64,000 bases of DNA, from positions 2,083,434 through 2,147,433 of the forward strand of contig ML680053.1 of the NCBI GenBank assembly GCA_007922225.1. Reading direction: 5' to 3'. Below, piece after piece: positions 1 to 11,889 of this stretch. The stretch is from Emydura subglobosa. Lineage: Eukaryota; Chordata; Testudines; Chelidae. Numbering within the stretch: position 1 is the first letter of the stretch; the number at the start of each line of letters is the position of its first letter. Position numbers and translations under genes: made by a program. The notes beneath the pieces are model-generated. The model did not search any database. It was not told the DNA's origin and saw only the letters and a program-made list of their open reading frames with translations.

Positions 1-112
1 TTTAAATGGAGAAAAGAAGCAGCTGCAGCCACAAAGGGGCCACTTGGTGGCTGACAGTTCCTGCCCTCCGCACTCCCCGATCAGCTGGTGACTATGCCTA
101 TCGGCCCAGATT

Positions 113-300
113 AGGAGCATAAGAACTGCCGGACTGGATCAGACCCGGGGTCCCTCTAGCCAGGGGCCCACCTCTGACAGTGACTGGCATCAGCTTCAGA
201 GGAAGAAGCCCTGCAGCAGGCAGCGAGGGGGTACCCAGCCCCAGGGAAAGCTTCCTCCTGACCCTTCACTAGCGAGAGGTTAGCTTATGAGCTGAAGCTC
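113..300 (-). mobile_element. CR1 LINE, 3' end fragment
   Basis: The plus strand reads 'cataagaactgccggactgg', then 'tcagac' and 'ctctgacagtgactggcatcagcttcagagga'-type wording. This is the reverse complement of the common reptile CR1 3' untranslated tail. No coding part is attached, so it is a 5'-truncated copy. The outer limits are approximate. Confidence 0.75.
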
Positions 301-549
301 TGGTTTGCTTATTGTTTTCTCCACTGCCTGATGCCTTGTGCAGTCCCGTGCACTGACGCCGTGTCAGTGTGAAAGGCTGCCATTGGTGTACATGGGGAAA
401 CAAGGTGTGATGCCGAGGACAAACACTCATTCCCTTTCTCTAATCAACGCGGGGGCCGAGGTGAGACATAGCCTTGTACTCCAGACAGCTCACCCTATCT
501 AGGATCAGCTGGAAAGAGAAGAGAAGAGAAAAAGGTGGCGGTGGAACTG
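301..549. other. Unassigned sequence
   Basis: No recognisable gene, repeat family or regulatory array was seen here. Confidence 0.5.
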
Positions 550-786
550 CAGCCTTGTCTACATGCACATTTGCACTGCTTTAGCTGAACTGGTTTAATT
601 GAGCCAGCGGAAAACCTTGTGGGGATAATCTGATTTTGATTTAAGAGAGACGTATATCAGTTTAGCTTAAACTTCTTCCCATTCGACTTCAGCAACAGCA
701 AAAAAGCCTGGTTTAAACCGAAACAAGAACCTCCATACAGCCTTTGGCACCAGTTTAACTAAACTGGTTTAAAATCACATGTCCAG
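550..786. mobile_element. MITE-like element, TGTCTACA-type ends, degenerate
   Basis: The left end reads 'ccttgtctacatgcacattt'. A diverged inverted counterpart (ttaaaatcacatgtccagg) lies near 780. The interior has repeated 'aactggttta' and 'agtttaactaaactggttt' blocks, which also occur in the better preserved copy at 922-1162. No transposase is encoded, so it would be non-autonomous. The superfamily cannot be told from the sequence. Confidence 0.4.
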
Positions 787-869
787 GTGAACTGCTGCAA
801 CCCTCCATGTCTGACAGCCTCAACGCCACACCTCAATAAATAATCACAGTTAGTGCTTCACTTCAATAG

Positions 870-1300
870 CAGCCCTCCTGCTGGCATCTCAAAGCGTTTC
901 ACAAGCATTAATTAATTCTCAGGCTTTGTCTACACATGGACCTGCATTGGTTTAATTAAACTGGGTTAGTTGAACCAGTGCAACTCCCTATGTGAGCACT
1001 CAGCTTTGAGTTCAAGAAGGGCTTCTTACTTTGGTTTAGCACAACCTTGTTCCTAATCGTCTTAAGCTAAACTGATGTAAGAGCATCCACAAGGGTTTGC
1101 ACTGGATTAAATTCACACCTTTTGTTAAATAAACCAGAGCAACTCCCTGTGTAGACAATCCCTCCCTTGCTCCCAGGAGATAGGTATGTGTATCACCATC
1201 ATGTTAAAGTGACTCGCTCATGATCACACAGTGAGTCAGTGCAAGAGCGAAAGGAGACAGAGGAGTCTAGATTCTTTTGCTCTTAGTACTAAACAATCCT
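870..1300 (-). mobile_element. MIR/CORE-type SINE, split by a MITE
   Basis: The left part (about 870-921, 'ctcaaagcgtttcacaagcattaattaa') and the right part (about 1163-1300, 'gatcacacagtgagtcagtg') together follow the minus-strand order of a MIR-like SINE. The 922-1162 element interrupts them. The tRNA-like head would lie near 1300 and is poorly preserved. Confidence 0.5.
922..1162. mobile_element. MITE with TGTCTACAC terminal inverted repeats
   Basis: The left end 'ggctttgtctacacatgg' is matched by an inverted right end 'ccctgtgtagacaatccc'. The 241-bp interior is AT-rich with 'ggtttaattaaactgg' blocks and has no coding capacity. It sits inside a SINE. No clear target duplication was seen. 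Confidence 0.6.
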
Positions 1301-1932
1301 TCCTCTCCTTCAAGCAAAAATCTGCTCAAATAGGTGGTTTTATAGACCAAACTTTGTACTTTGAACGGTGCTGTCAGACCCTTCCTGGTATAGTTACTCA
1401 GCCTTTCCATTTCTAGGTCGTCCCCTAAAAATGTGAATGCATCGTAACCAACCCAACTTGCTATAAAATCACAAACGGGTGCTGCAGTCAGTTATGGGAG
1501 AGAAAAGAGAACTAAGAAATCCCAACAGATATCAGACGTACTAACCAGTAAACCGCCAAGAAATCAGACCACATCTCTTTAAACACCGCCTGCTTGATAC
1601 TCTAGTGGAAGGATCAAGACCTCAAAAGCCATTTCTTCTGCGATGTGCCCCCACTCCCACCCCCTGAACACACACACACAGCCCTTAAGTTTCCCCTCTT
1701 GCAAGGTCATCTTATCTTACCTGTTTTTATCTCTTAGGGCCCAAACCTCAACACACTTCTTCAAAGTAGCAGAGGTTACAACTTTGTTATTACAGCTTTA
1801 CTAACCTCTTACTACTGCACTGTATTTGGGCGCATAGTTTCTAAACAACGCTGTTTATATTTGGGTCCCATTTAGTGCAGGACACATAGTTGACAGATAA
1901 CAGCTAATGATTAAAAATATCAATGATAATAA

Positions 1933-1936
<4 letters not shown>
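1301..1936. other. Unassigned AT-rich sequence
   Basis: No gene or clear repeat was recognised. The only landmarks are a short CA stretch near 1670 and AT-rich sequence leading into the following dinucleotide tract. Confidence 0.5.

Positions 1937-1965
<29 letters not shown>
1937..1965. repeat. (AT)n microsatellite
   Basis: An uninterrupted AT alternation of 29 bases is directly visible. It lies just outside the 3' terminus of the minus-strand CR1 copy that begins near 1978. Confidence 0.95.
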
Positions 1966-1968
<3 letters not shown>

Positions 1969-1977
1969 AAATTATCA

Positions 1978-4310
1978 CATTCGCAGATTCCAAGACCAGA
2001 AGGGACCATTGTGATCATCTAGCCCAACTTCCTGTATAACACAGGCCATGAAACTGCCCCAAATAATTCCTAGAACAGATCTTCCAGAAAAACATCCAAT
2101 CTTAATTTAACTACTGTCACTGATGGAAAAATGCACCATGATCTTCGATAACCGTTCAATGGTTAAGTACTCTCACTGGCACCTTATTTCCAGCCTGAAT
2201 TTGTCTAACTTCAACTTCCAACCATTGGATTGTGTTATACCTTTCTCTGTTAGATCGAAGAGCCCATTATCAAATATTTATTTCCCATACTTACAGACTG
2301 TAATCAAGTCACCCCTCATCCTTCTCTTTGTTAAGCTAAATGGATAGAGTCAAGAAGCTCCATCACTATAAAGCTTGTTTTCTAATTTTTTAATCATTCT
2401 CATGACTTTTCTCTGAACCCACTCCAATTTATCAACATTCTTGCATTGTGGCACCAGGACTGGACACAATATTCCAGCAGCGGTCGCACCAGTGCCAAAT
2501 ACAGAGATAAAATAATCTTCTACTCAAGATTTCCCTGTTTATGTATCCTAGGATCACATTAGCTCTTTTGGCCACAGTGACACATTGAGTCATCTGCAAA
2601 TTTATCAGTGGTGATTTTAAGTTTTCTTTCAGGTCACTGATAAAAATGTTAAATAGCATAGTGCCAAGAACCAATCCGTGTGGGTCCTCATTGGAAATAC
2701 ACTAGCTTGATGACGATACCCCATTTGCAATTACATTTTGAGACCTATCAGTTAGCCAGTTTTTAATCCATTTAATATGTGCACGTTTTTAATCAAAATG
2801 TCATGCAATACCAAGTCAAATGCCTTACAGAAGTCTAAGTATATTACATCAACACCATTACCTTTATCAATCAAACCTGTCATCTCGTCAAAAAAAGTAT
2901 CAAGTGTGAAAGGATCTATTTTCCATAAACCCTTGTTGACTAGCATTAATTATATTATCCCCCTTTAATTCTTTTTTAACCAATCCCTGAACAAGATGCT
3001 CCATTATCTTTCCAGGGATTGATGTCAGGCTGACAGGCATATAACTACCCCAGTAATCCCATTTACCTTTTTTTAAAATTGGCACAACATTAGTTTTCTT
3101 CCAGTGTTATGGAATTTCCCTAGTGCTCCAAGACTTACTGAAAAGCAACATTAACAGTACAGCGAACACCTCAGCCAGCTCTTTTAAAACTCTTGAATGC
3201 AAGTTATCTGGACTTACTGATTTAAAAATGATTTACTTTAGAGTTTCTGTTTAACATCTTCCAAAAATAACAGTGTAATGGAAAGAGTGTTATCATTACC
3301 CTGTGATGAGACTATACCATCATTTGTTTTTTCCTAAACACAGAACAGAAAAAAATTATTGAACACTTCTGCCTTTCCTACATTATTGATAATTCTACCA
3401 CTTCCATCTACCAATGACCAACACCATTGTCAGGATTCTTTTCATTCCTAATATATTTTAAAAACTCCTTCTGATTGTCCTTAACTCTGCTGGCCCTAGA
3501 TTTCGCCTTGTGTCCCTTGGCTTCCCTTATCAATTTCCCACAATTCCTAACTTCAGATTTATATTCACTACTATCAACTTCCCCTTTCTTCTATTTGTTA
3601 TATATTAGTCTTTAATTTTTTACAACTGCCTTCCCTTTCCCTCTAAAGTAGGTGTTTTTAACCACCACAGCCTTCTTCTTTGATTGTGGCTTTTTGGACA
3701 CCTAGATAGGTGCTCTTATATGACTCCCAATTATCACTCAGATTTTCCTGATGAAATTCTTCCTCACAGCTGATTTGGCTCATAATTGTTTTCAGCTTTG
3801 TGAAATTGGCCTTATTAAAGCACCAAGTTTATATGTTACTGGTCTGGGCTTTATTCTGCTTGCACACGATAAACGTGATCAAGTCATGGTCACTCGTACC
3901 TAAGCTACCATTCATTTTTAGTTCTGGTATCAGTTCCTCTTTGTCGGTTAGGGGACAAGGTCTAGTACAGAATTCCCCCACAGTGGCTGCAACACTTTTT
4001 GAGTTGGCAGACCGTCATCTACAATAAATTCCAAAGGTGTTTTAGTCCTGGCAGTATGAGACCTCCAGCATATGTCACACAAATTGAAGTCCTACGTGAT
4101 CAAGCAGGTTTTTCCCTATACACCATAGATAGGTGCACAGGATCTCTAGCTTATTAGGCCTTTCAGGATTAGTTTGCTCTTTTAGACCAAGAAACTGGGC
4201 TAAGATACTCAGCCTGCTCCAACAGACGCTTCTTATTTTTGCAAAATGCATCTTCCAGTCACTCAACTTCCCTTTAGCAAAAACTTTTCCAGAGACTTAT
4301 TTACACAAGA
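1978..4310 (-). mobile_element. CR1 LINE, long 5'-truncated copy
   Basis: Read on the minus strand, this copy runs from the end of the endonuclease domain (SDHD-type motif, 3883-3894) through the inter-domain linker and reverse transcriptase to the typical CR1 3' tail at about 1978-2045. It is the longest CR1 relic in the window. Stops and frameshifts make it non-functional. The upper limit is uncertain: similarity to CR1 is convincing to about 4030 and plausible to about 4310. Confidence 0.85.
2430..3970 (-). pseudogene. CR1 ORF2 remnant (endonuclease C-terminus plus reverse transcriptase)
   Basis: The ancestral product is the CR1 endonuclease/reverse transcriptase polyprotein, which copies its own RNA at a nicked target. 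Visible pieces, in protein order, are as follows. The SDHD motif of the endonuclease lies at 3883-3894. A SLTSIPGK segment lies within 2900-3085. YLDFCKAFD lies at about 2824-2850. The FADD catalytic box lies at 2589-2600, in a shifted frame relative to the preceding LFNIFISDL stretch. That shift and several stops break the frame into open pieces of 60-80 codons. The pattern is that of an old, neutral copy. The ORF2 C-terminal part is also degraded towards 2100-2430. Confidence 0.8.
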
Positions 4311-5794
4311 TGGACTCCTGGGGCCAGATACTCATGCGCTGGAGCCTAAATGACCCCCTCCCCTGTCTCATCTTCACCCAGAATTGGCCCCTGGAAGAAG
4401 CAGCCAGCCCTTTTTATCTTTCCTGATGGGCCCTGATTGGCTGCTGCTTGCTCCTGGCCCTTTTAGCTGCTGGAGAACTAATACTCATTGGTGCTGCTCT
4501 TGGGTAGTCCCTCTGGGCAGTCCTGGAGGACTGAACTCAATGCTACTCTTCCCCAGAAGGGCACCTTCTTCTGGCAGGGTGTGGTAGGGCCTCTGGTGGA
4601 GGGTCCATCTTGTCCCATGGCCTCCTTGGGCTTTGGATGTGGCCCTCAGTCTGTGTGTTGTTCTCAGGGCCCAGGGCTGTCAACCAGGCAACATTTTGCA
4701 AGCTGTGACACTCAGAGGACCCACAACATGAGAAGGGAAACGGTCTAGTGCTACGCGATGAGGGGTAGGCACCGGAAAGAAACAGCTTGGGCCCGATCCT
4801 GCTCCTCCTCCCATTACTCATGACAGCCATTCTGCCACGGATTTCAATCTGGAGCAGGTTTGGGTATTTATGCAGACCCTACATCAAATCAGATGCCCAC
4901 TCTGTTATAGGGAGGATGGAAAACAATTCACAGCTATTTCCCCAGCTCCTTTCTTACTCCCTCGAGCCTGGCCCTTCGTTCTCCCCACTCGTGATCTCTA
5001 ACCATACGGGGGCAGGAGGCTATGATGCTGCAGATCTGGCTGATAGCTGTCAGAAACCGGCTCAGTTTGTATCCCAAGCTCTGGCAATTTGGCACCAAGA
5101 CGAATTCTTGGCAAGCCCGTTTTAATTCCCCGCCGTACCCAGCTCTCTCTTTGAAGGACGCAGAAGAATTTTGGAGTCTTAAATCAGAGGCTGGAACAGA
5201 TGGCGGTGGCTTGGCTTACAGATGTCTCCATTAAAATCAAAATATTCTGCAATGCCGAGGGACTGGGGTTTTTGCACCATCAATACATGTTGAAGGGAGA
5301 GCCAGGAGGTCAAGAAACACACTTCCCAGTGAGGGGAACTCTGTGACAGGGCTCCCCGGTGACTGGGATCCATCTGTAGCTAACCCTCCACCCCTGCTAA
5401 TCTTAATGCTCTGGGTGTAGGGACCTCTCTATCGAATAAAAGCGAGGGAGGTCAGCTATCCTACAAACCTCACGATCTATCAGACATTTTCCCATCAGGA
5501 CCATCCTGCCAGAAGAAACACTGATTTAAGCCAGTGTAAAAGTAAATGCAATGGATCATCCTAGACATCTGATAGCCTGAGCAGATGAGGGGTCAGAAGT
5601 GTATCATTATCAAGAGTGGAGTTTTCTAGTGTCCAGAGGGAGTAGTGGGGTATGTTACAGTGGGGTGAGTAAGTTTATGGATGGACATCAAGGATGCACG
5701 TGTCCAGGATACCCCACGATGAAAAGCAGCAATAACAATAATCATCCTCTGTACTGCACAAGTGCCTCTCATCCACATGCCTTCGGTCAGTAAT
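4311..5794. other. Unassigned sequence, possibly with an old repeat
   Basis: Positions 4311-4740 are pyrimidine-rich on the plus strand with a 'cctgattggctgctgc' segment and look like part of an interspersed element. I could find neither ends nor coding remnants to classify it. Positions 4740-5794 show nothing recognisable. Confidence 0.4.
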
Positions 5795-6035
5795 TTACTA
5801 TGGCTGGCTATAGCCATCTGAGCTAGGACGTTATTATTATACCCGCTTCACAGACTGGAACACTAACGCCGCGAGCCCGCTCACGCTCCGATTCAAGTCA
5901 GTAACGCTGACGTCAACATGAACGGGGCTGGGCCCTCGGTGGATTGCTCAAGATGACGCACTGGGTTAGTGGCAGAGCAGGGAACAGAACCCAGGAATCC
6001 TGATTTTCACCTGCCCTGTACCAGCCGTCAAGCCC
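5795..6035 (-). mobile_element. MIR/CORE-type SINE
   Basis: 'gttattattatacccgcttcacagactggaacac' and 'agtggcagagcagggaacagaacccaggaatcc' are the two halves of a minus-strand MIR-like SINE. About 65 extra bases (about 5878-5945) separate them and may be a later insertion. Confidence 0.65.
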
Positions 6036-7505
6036 TCCACAGGAAGATTTCAGGCTAACGCTAGTGACACATTAGGGTAGAGTTTTCAAGAGTGCTGGCC
6101 TAAGTATGCTCGGTGATCAGCTGGCGCGGCTCTGTGACGCAGCGGTGGTGTTTTACCCACCAGCCTGCGAGGCCCGTTTTGGATTCCCTGAAACGAATAC
6201 ATTAGATCTCTCAGTGACCAGGGCTCCTTCCCTCTTCACAACCAGCCGGGGCTCTAAGGACAGTCCGATCTAAGTGGTCCAATCTCCAGGAGCAGAGGTG
6301 CAGGAGGACTGGGTGTTGTGCTGGAGCCGTTTAATTACAAGTGCCAGAGCAGAGCTCGGGCCTGTATTTCTGGTGCTGGAGTGATGCCCTGGATTGCTCT
6401 GGCAGTGCTCCATCCCGGCCCAGGAGTGTGGAGCACCCCCAATCCCAGCTGAAGTCGAGCGGACCTGCAGCTGCTCCACCTCTCTGGAAGTCAGGCACCC
6501 TCCAGCTGTGTCTTTGCTATCACCCCCTTCCTATCCTCCCTGCACCTAGCCAACACCACCCATGTCTCTACTGTCCACCCGGCCCCCCAGACTTGCAATC
6601 TCGGTGTTGTCTGGGGTTTCCGTCCATTCTTCTCCCCCACACGCAGGTTCTCACAAAATCCTGCTCTCTCTTCCCTTATGGAGATGACCCCCAAGTTGGG
6701 GTCTGTGGCGTCTTTCCTGGTGTTCTGCAGAATGAAGAAGTCTGACAGCTAAGCACTGGGGGATTAAGGGGTCGTACAGGGAAGAGGATTATTCCTTTCG
6801 AAAGCTGGATAGCCACTGCTCCACAAACCTCTCCACAGTCCTCTCTTCCCTGGCTATGCTGACAAAACCTGAGATCAGGCCATGGTCAGCTCTCCTCTTG
6901 ACTCTTGTAATCTCTTCTCCAGCCCTGCGTCTTGCCACTCCCACCCGGATCTATCCCTCTCCCGCTGCTCTGATCATGTCTTCCCACTGCCCGAACTCCT
7001 CTGGCGGTTTTCCCCTCTTCCTGAGCTGAGCTTAACATCCTCATCGCCAAGGCTCTGCAAACACCCAGCGAGAGCGTGGCCGGTTTAGCGAAAGGAAGGA
7101 GCTGAGCGGGGGAGCTGAGCGCTCTTTATCCAAGGAGTGAACAGCACGGAAGGAGAAAAGTGATAACACTGGCACAAGAACAAATGGCCAGGAGTCAGTG
7201 TAGGGTGGAAATCAGCAGAAGGTTTCCGACCATCTGAAGAGTGAGGATCGGGAGCAGCCGTCTGCTCAGAGAAGGGCGGCCAGAAACTGCACTCAGTTTA
7301 AGAAGGAGCCTGATAAGTGAATGAATGATGGGGATGCCTGCGAAAGCAGGGGGCTGGACTCAGTGACCCATGAGGCGCCTTCTAGCCCTGCATTCCTCCC
7401 CTCCACCCCCCACTCTCCTTCGGGGTCCCCCGTGTCTCTCCCTTGCTCCTTTGTCCTGCCGTTCGCAACACTCAGGAACTGTCTGCTAGCTCTTGTAGGG
7501 ACGGC
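6036..7505. other. Unassigned sequence
   Basis: Open frames of up to 134 codons occur (6341-6745, plus). Their composition is Pro/Ser/Cys-rich and there is no domain, signal peptide or splice context that I can support. No repeat was recognised. Confidence 0.5.
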
Positions 7506-7660
7506 AGCGGGTCCTAGTGGACAAAGCACTGGAGGGAGACTTGGGTTCTAGTCCCGGGCCTGTGCCTCAGTTTCCCCTATGTGTAAAATAATGATACTGA
7601 CCTTCTCTGTGAAGTGCTTTGAGATCTACTGAGGAAAGGAGCTAGGTATTATTAATAAAG
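7506..7660 (+). mobile_element. MIR/tRNA-headed SINE
   Basis: The tRNA-like head 'gtcctagtggacaaagcactgg' and a B-box-like 'ggttctagtcc' are followed by 'gcctcagtttcccc' and 'gtaaaataatgatactgacc', which is the plus-strand order of MIR-like SINEs. Confidence 0.8.
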
Positions 7661-8194
7661 GCCAAATTTCCTCCTAAGAGGCCACTTCCTTCATGAAGGC
7701 TGCCCACGCTGATCCCTTCTCAGACCCTGCTTGCCTCCATCCCCACGCCTGCTCCCTTCTCCTGTCCCCAGTTTGTCAGAGCAAGGCTGTCGAATCCGAT
7801 CTTCTCAAAGGCTGCATACACCTTAGCTCAGGGTCGCGAATGGTGCAGGTAGCAAACACGCCCAAGCAGTGGGCAGAGAAGGTACCGACTGATAATGATT
7901 GCAGCTAGGAAGATGCAGCAAGGTAGCCATTTACTTAAACAACCACAAAGGAAGTTTGAATTTGAGGAAACGGCACCTCCGGCACTTTCAACCTATTTCT
8001 TCCTTTGGCCGCTGATTGTCCTGCCACTTGAACATGGACCAAAAAGAAGAGAAAGCCATTCAAACCAAGAGAGTTTTAAACAGCTCGGCTCAGCACAGAA
8101 GCTCTCAGTTTTCTGCTGGCATCTGTTCCAGCTAAGGGCTTTCTCTGTGCGCTTTCTAGCCTATCCTTCTGCAGCGAGAAATTGACACAGCAGC
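7661..8194. other. Unassigned sequence
   Basis: A 96-codon frame at 7895-8185 has no recognisable domain. Nothing else was seen. Confidence 0.5.
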
Positions 8195-8330
8195 GCTCAT
8201 TTCACGCCAGTTTCACATCTCCTGGACTGATGCCACATGTACACTGGTGTGAGATCGGAATTAAGTCCCATGGGGGCAAATCAGCTGGTGTGAATTGTCA
8301 TAGCTCCATCTAAGCAATGGGGCTGTCGTT
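8195..8330. repeat. Short dispersed repeat of the 'CAGCTGGTGTAAAT' type, degenerate
   Basis: 'acactggtgtgagatcgg' and 'aatcagctggtgtgaattgtcatagctccat' match the wording of a small palindromic repeat common in turtles and archosaurs. Related copies are at 18369, 31960, 43470, 46129 and 51930. Confidence 0.5.
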
Positions 8331-10020
8331 GCTTCCCTTGGGAGACTGCTCCGCACGTCCCTAGGTCTCCCCGAGATTCACTCTCAGATTCTCCTTTACT
8401 TCATTTCACCTCCTGCCTCCAAGTCAGACCCATCGCGAGTCATTGCCCCGCTGGTATTCCCAGCTTCCCGCACCACCGGCTGCGTCAGTGCCAGACCCGT
8501 AAACAAAACTCTCAAACATCAGGACTTCAGTCGTTGTGACAGTGCTGGCTCGGGACAGGGGAACGTGGGGTCTGATGATCAGATGCCAGAGGCCCACGTA
8601 CGTAAGCATGAGGCTGGAGCCTCTGGGAGGCCGTTTGCACACCCAAAGCCTACATGTGACGGAGCAACGTCTGCAGTGGGGGATTTGGCCACAGTGCAAA
8701 TAAACGTGAAAGTGAAATTGCTCCTGAAGAAGAAAGTTCCACCGAGCTTTGATGTGCACAGCAGGCACTTAGCGCTATACCAGCAGCTGGGAGAACCGGG
8801 AAGACCCCACTGCACTGATTAGATGCCCCTGAAAAATAAAGGGACTGTGTGAAAGCAAGGGTTTGTCTTTCCCCCCCCCCCCCCCCCCCAGCTTTGTAAC
8901 AAGCCCCATTACACAGGGCGGAGTAACCCAAACTTTGCCTAAAGCCGGGCAGCACGGCCTGCCTGCCACAAGCCAACAGGTCGCTCCTGATTCGAACTGC
9001 ACACGGCACGCTGCAGCAGTCTTGCTGTTTCATATGGCAGCAGGGTGTGGAGGAGATCTAGAGGTGCCAGCATGATCGAGTCCACCTGGATCTGGGTCAA
9101 GATGGGGAATCCCCTGCGGGGACAGATCAAGCCAGGACCTGCTGCCTTGACCTCTGTACTAAAGAGAAAGGCAGACCAAGGTAGGCGGCAGAAAGCTACA
9201 GGCTGGGCTCAGCCCTGGGCAGTCCTTTGACAGCGAGTTATGGCCAGGATTACACGTTTCCCTTTCGCTCAGGGACTTGCCAGCCTCTTGTTACTCAACC
9301 TTGCTGGCTCCCCAGCTGCAGAAAGACAATCACACACCAGCCGTGACCGGGACAGGGTTTTCCCCCTCTGTTTCTGGTCACACAGACCTTCCTACTACCA
9401 TCTGCACCTTTGCCCCTTCCATGTTAAGCTGCTCATTAGGACGAGGCGCATGTGAGCCCAGTACTCTGCTCCGCACTGGCTGGGAGTTCAAGGTGCGGTT
9501 GCTGATCTAGGGAGCACCAAAGGGCCTTAGATCTCCTTCTCTGTGCCACCTGCTCCCCCTCTCCCCAGACATACTGCCCCCACTGCATCAGCAGAGCCAC
9601 TTCGATCTGAAATCACCTCGATTCAACAGAGGGAGCTTCTGGCAGGGTGTTTTCCAGGCGTGGTCTGAGAATTTGGAACTCATCGCATCCATGATCTGAA
9701 ATAACCCAGGGCGTGCTGCAAAGCCCATCTCTTTTCTTCGGTTTTGCCCACCACTTTAAGGCAGCCACCTCTGGAGAAGAATGCAGCAGCTGCTCATGGC
9801 CCCGACCCAGCAAAACACTTCGCCACAAGCTTAACTGTACGCAAATGCTTGAGCATGGGGCCATGTGACTGACAGGGGAAATACACGGCCGGTAAACAGC
9901 CCAGCTGAAACATGGCTGAGACACAAAGAATTCAGACCTCCGCTCTTGGCCAGCATGTTCAGGGGTTTTTAATGATCAAACGTGGCCACGTCACCTGTAC
10001 TGATCAGAGCAAACAACACC
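8331..10020. other. Unassigned sequence
   Basis: Apart from the poly-C tract at 8871-8889 nothing was recognised. Open frames of up to 127 codons on both strands overlap one another around the C tract and look like composition effects. Confidence 0.5.
8871..8889. repeat. Homopolymer C tract (19 C)
   Basis: Nineteen consecutive C residues are directly visible. Such a tract is prone to length error in sequencing and assembly. Confidence 0.97.
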
Positions 10021-10560
10021 TCCTGCGGCAGTGACCCCTGCGGCCGCCCGGGGCAGGAGTCAGTCCTGACTCCAAAGGAAAAGCACTACCTGGAAAGCAG
10101 CCTGGCCTCCAGCACCGCAGCAGGGGACACGCCAGATCCCCAGCAATGTACAACGCTTCCCGCTGCCCACGGCCAACCCCTGCCGAGACCTCTCGAGCGG
10201 GAGAGCTTCACTCGCACTCACGCCCGTTGCCTGCTCAAGGGCCTCACTCCTTAATTATCAATTAAAAGCTTCTCAACACGCCCCGGGGCTGATCTGATGG
10301 AATTACTGGATTAATTACATCCCCAGGCCTGGGCGAAGTATTCGTTTTCAGAGGTGCTGCCGCTGCTCCAGGCCGGCCACGTGAGTCAGCCACGCAGCTG
10401 CTCTCCAGCCGGCGCACACAGCCGGATCAGGGAGCGACGCCCGGCCCTGCTGCAGCCAGCGGGAACGTCTGGTGAGAGCAGCAAGGATCTCGGCCACCAC
10501 AGGGGGCCACACGGGGGGGGCGGGGGTGGAGCCTGCTTGTGTCCGGACAGCTCACACACC
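10021..10560. promoter_or_regulatory. CpG-rich stretch with clustered factor motifs (candidate regulatory element)
   Basis: CpG is frequent: about 36 by my count over 540 bases. Within it are TAATTA-type homeodomain motifs (10252-10257 and 10312-10317) and an overlapping E-box plus AP-1/MARE-like site. CACGTG lies at 10378-10383, running into TGAGTCAGC at 10382-10390. No transcript start is provable from this sequence. Enhancer or promoter function is inference. Confidence 0.35.
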
Positions 10561-11889
10561 CCTTCGCAGGGGCTAGATCGCCAGCGGGAGCCTGGCCTGG
10601 GGGCAAGCTAAGTGAGGCGCTCAGGATTTGGCTAATCATTACAGTGGCAAGATTGTGCCCTGGGCTGCACGTGGGGGGAGGAAGAATCCCTTCCCCTGAT
10701 GCTCCTGTCCAGGCGACCCCACCCCCTGCACCCGCTGCTCCCCCACCCGCCCCTGGGAGCAGGTGGGCACGGAAGGGGTGGAGGCTCAGCTGTGCCCCCT
10801 CAATGGACCAGCCAGTGTCACCTGGGGTGGGGAGCAGGCTAGCAGCAAATGGCTATCTCCCTGGCGCCCGAAGAGTTTCTGAGACACGCCAACCCCAGCC
10901 ACTACTCCTGCCCTCCCCGCGTCCCCCCCTCGCTCAGGGCGGGGCCTAATAGCCCCATGGGATTTAGTTCTGATCCCCCCCAGTCTTAGCTCTAGATACG
11001 CAGGGCCACGAGTGGCTCCACGGCAAGGAGGGTGTCTCTCTGCCACGGGGTGCCAGGGGCACAGAAGACACACACCAGCCTCCTCGAAGGCCCAGCCCAG
11101 CCCCTAGTCCCCAAGTGATCCCGGTCCCAGGTCCACGCCTTGGTCTCCTTCGGAGTCAAGCACTAGAGGAGAATAAAACAAGCCAGTGCACTGAGGCAGC
11201 CCAGGGTGACCATGAAGCACTCAGGCCGGGAGAGATGGCTTGGTAAGCGGCCTGCAGGAAAGGCCAAAGGAGCCAAACCCCCACCCCAGGAGATGTGGCG
11301 AGCCCCAGCAGATCAGCAGGAGAAGCTGCGGAATCCTGTGAACAGCTGGGGGACAGGATCCTTCTGAATGTCTATTCGCCCACCCGCCAAGCCTGTCCGC
11401 TCAGCGATATGCCCCTCTAATGCCCCCCTGCCAAGGGCCGAGGTGCCTGGCCGCACACAAAACCCTCCTCACATCCCAAAGACACACAACTCTCTGCCAC
11501 TTTCCCCATTAGAACCGCTGCTCTGGACGGGGGGCACCCGGACGGCTGTCTTCCGGAGAACGTCACCGACTTCCTCTGCTCACAGGGGTGGGGGCTCGGA
11601 GCAGCCCACGCGATGCAGTTGACGCTCAGATCAGGGATCCAGAGCGTGGGGAAGATCACAGAGGAAATCAGTGTTGCCGATTCTTGCTACTGCGGCCAGT
11701 ATTTCAAGTACACTGGAGAAAGTGACCGCAAACAGACATACACCCCGTCCCCTCCATTGTAACGGCCAGCTCGCATGGGCACCCTCCCGTGACGGCTCAG
11801 AGGGGAAGAAGCAAAGGCCATTTCACATGGGATGGCAGGACGTGCTGAGAGAAGTGACCCATGCCGGCTTGGTCTCGATCCCGTGAACA
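10561..11889. other. Unassigned GC-rich sequence
   Basis: GC-rich, with overlapping open frames of up to 136 codons (10539-10949, Pro/Ala-rich, plus). I recognised no domain or repeat. Confidence 0.5.
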
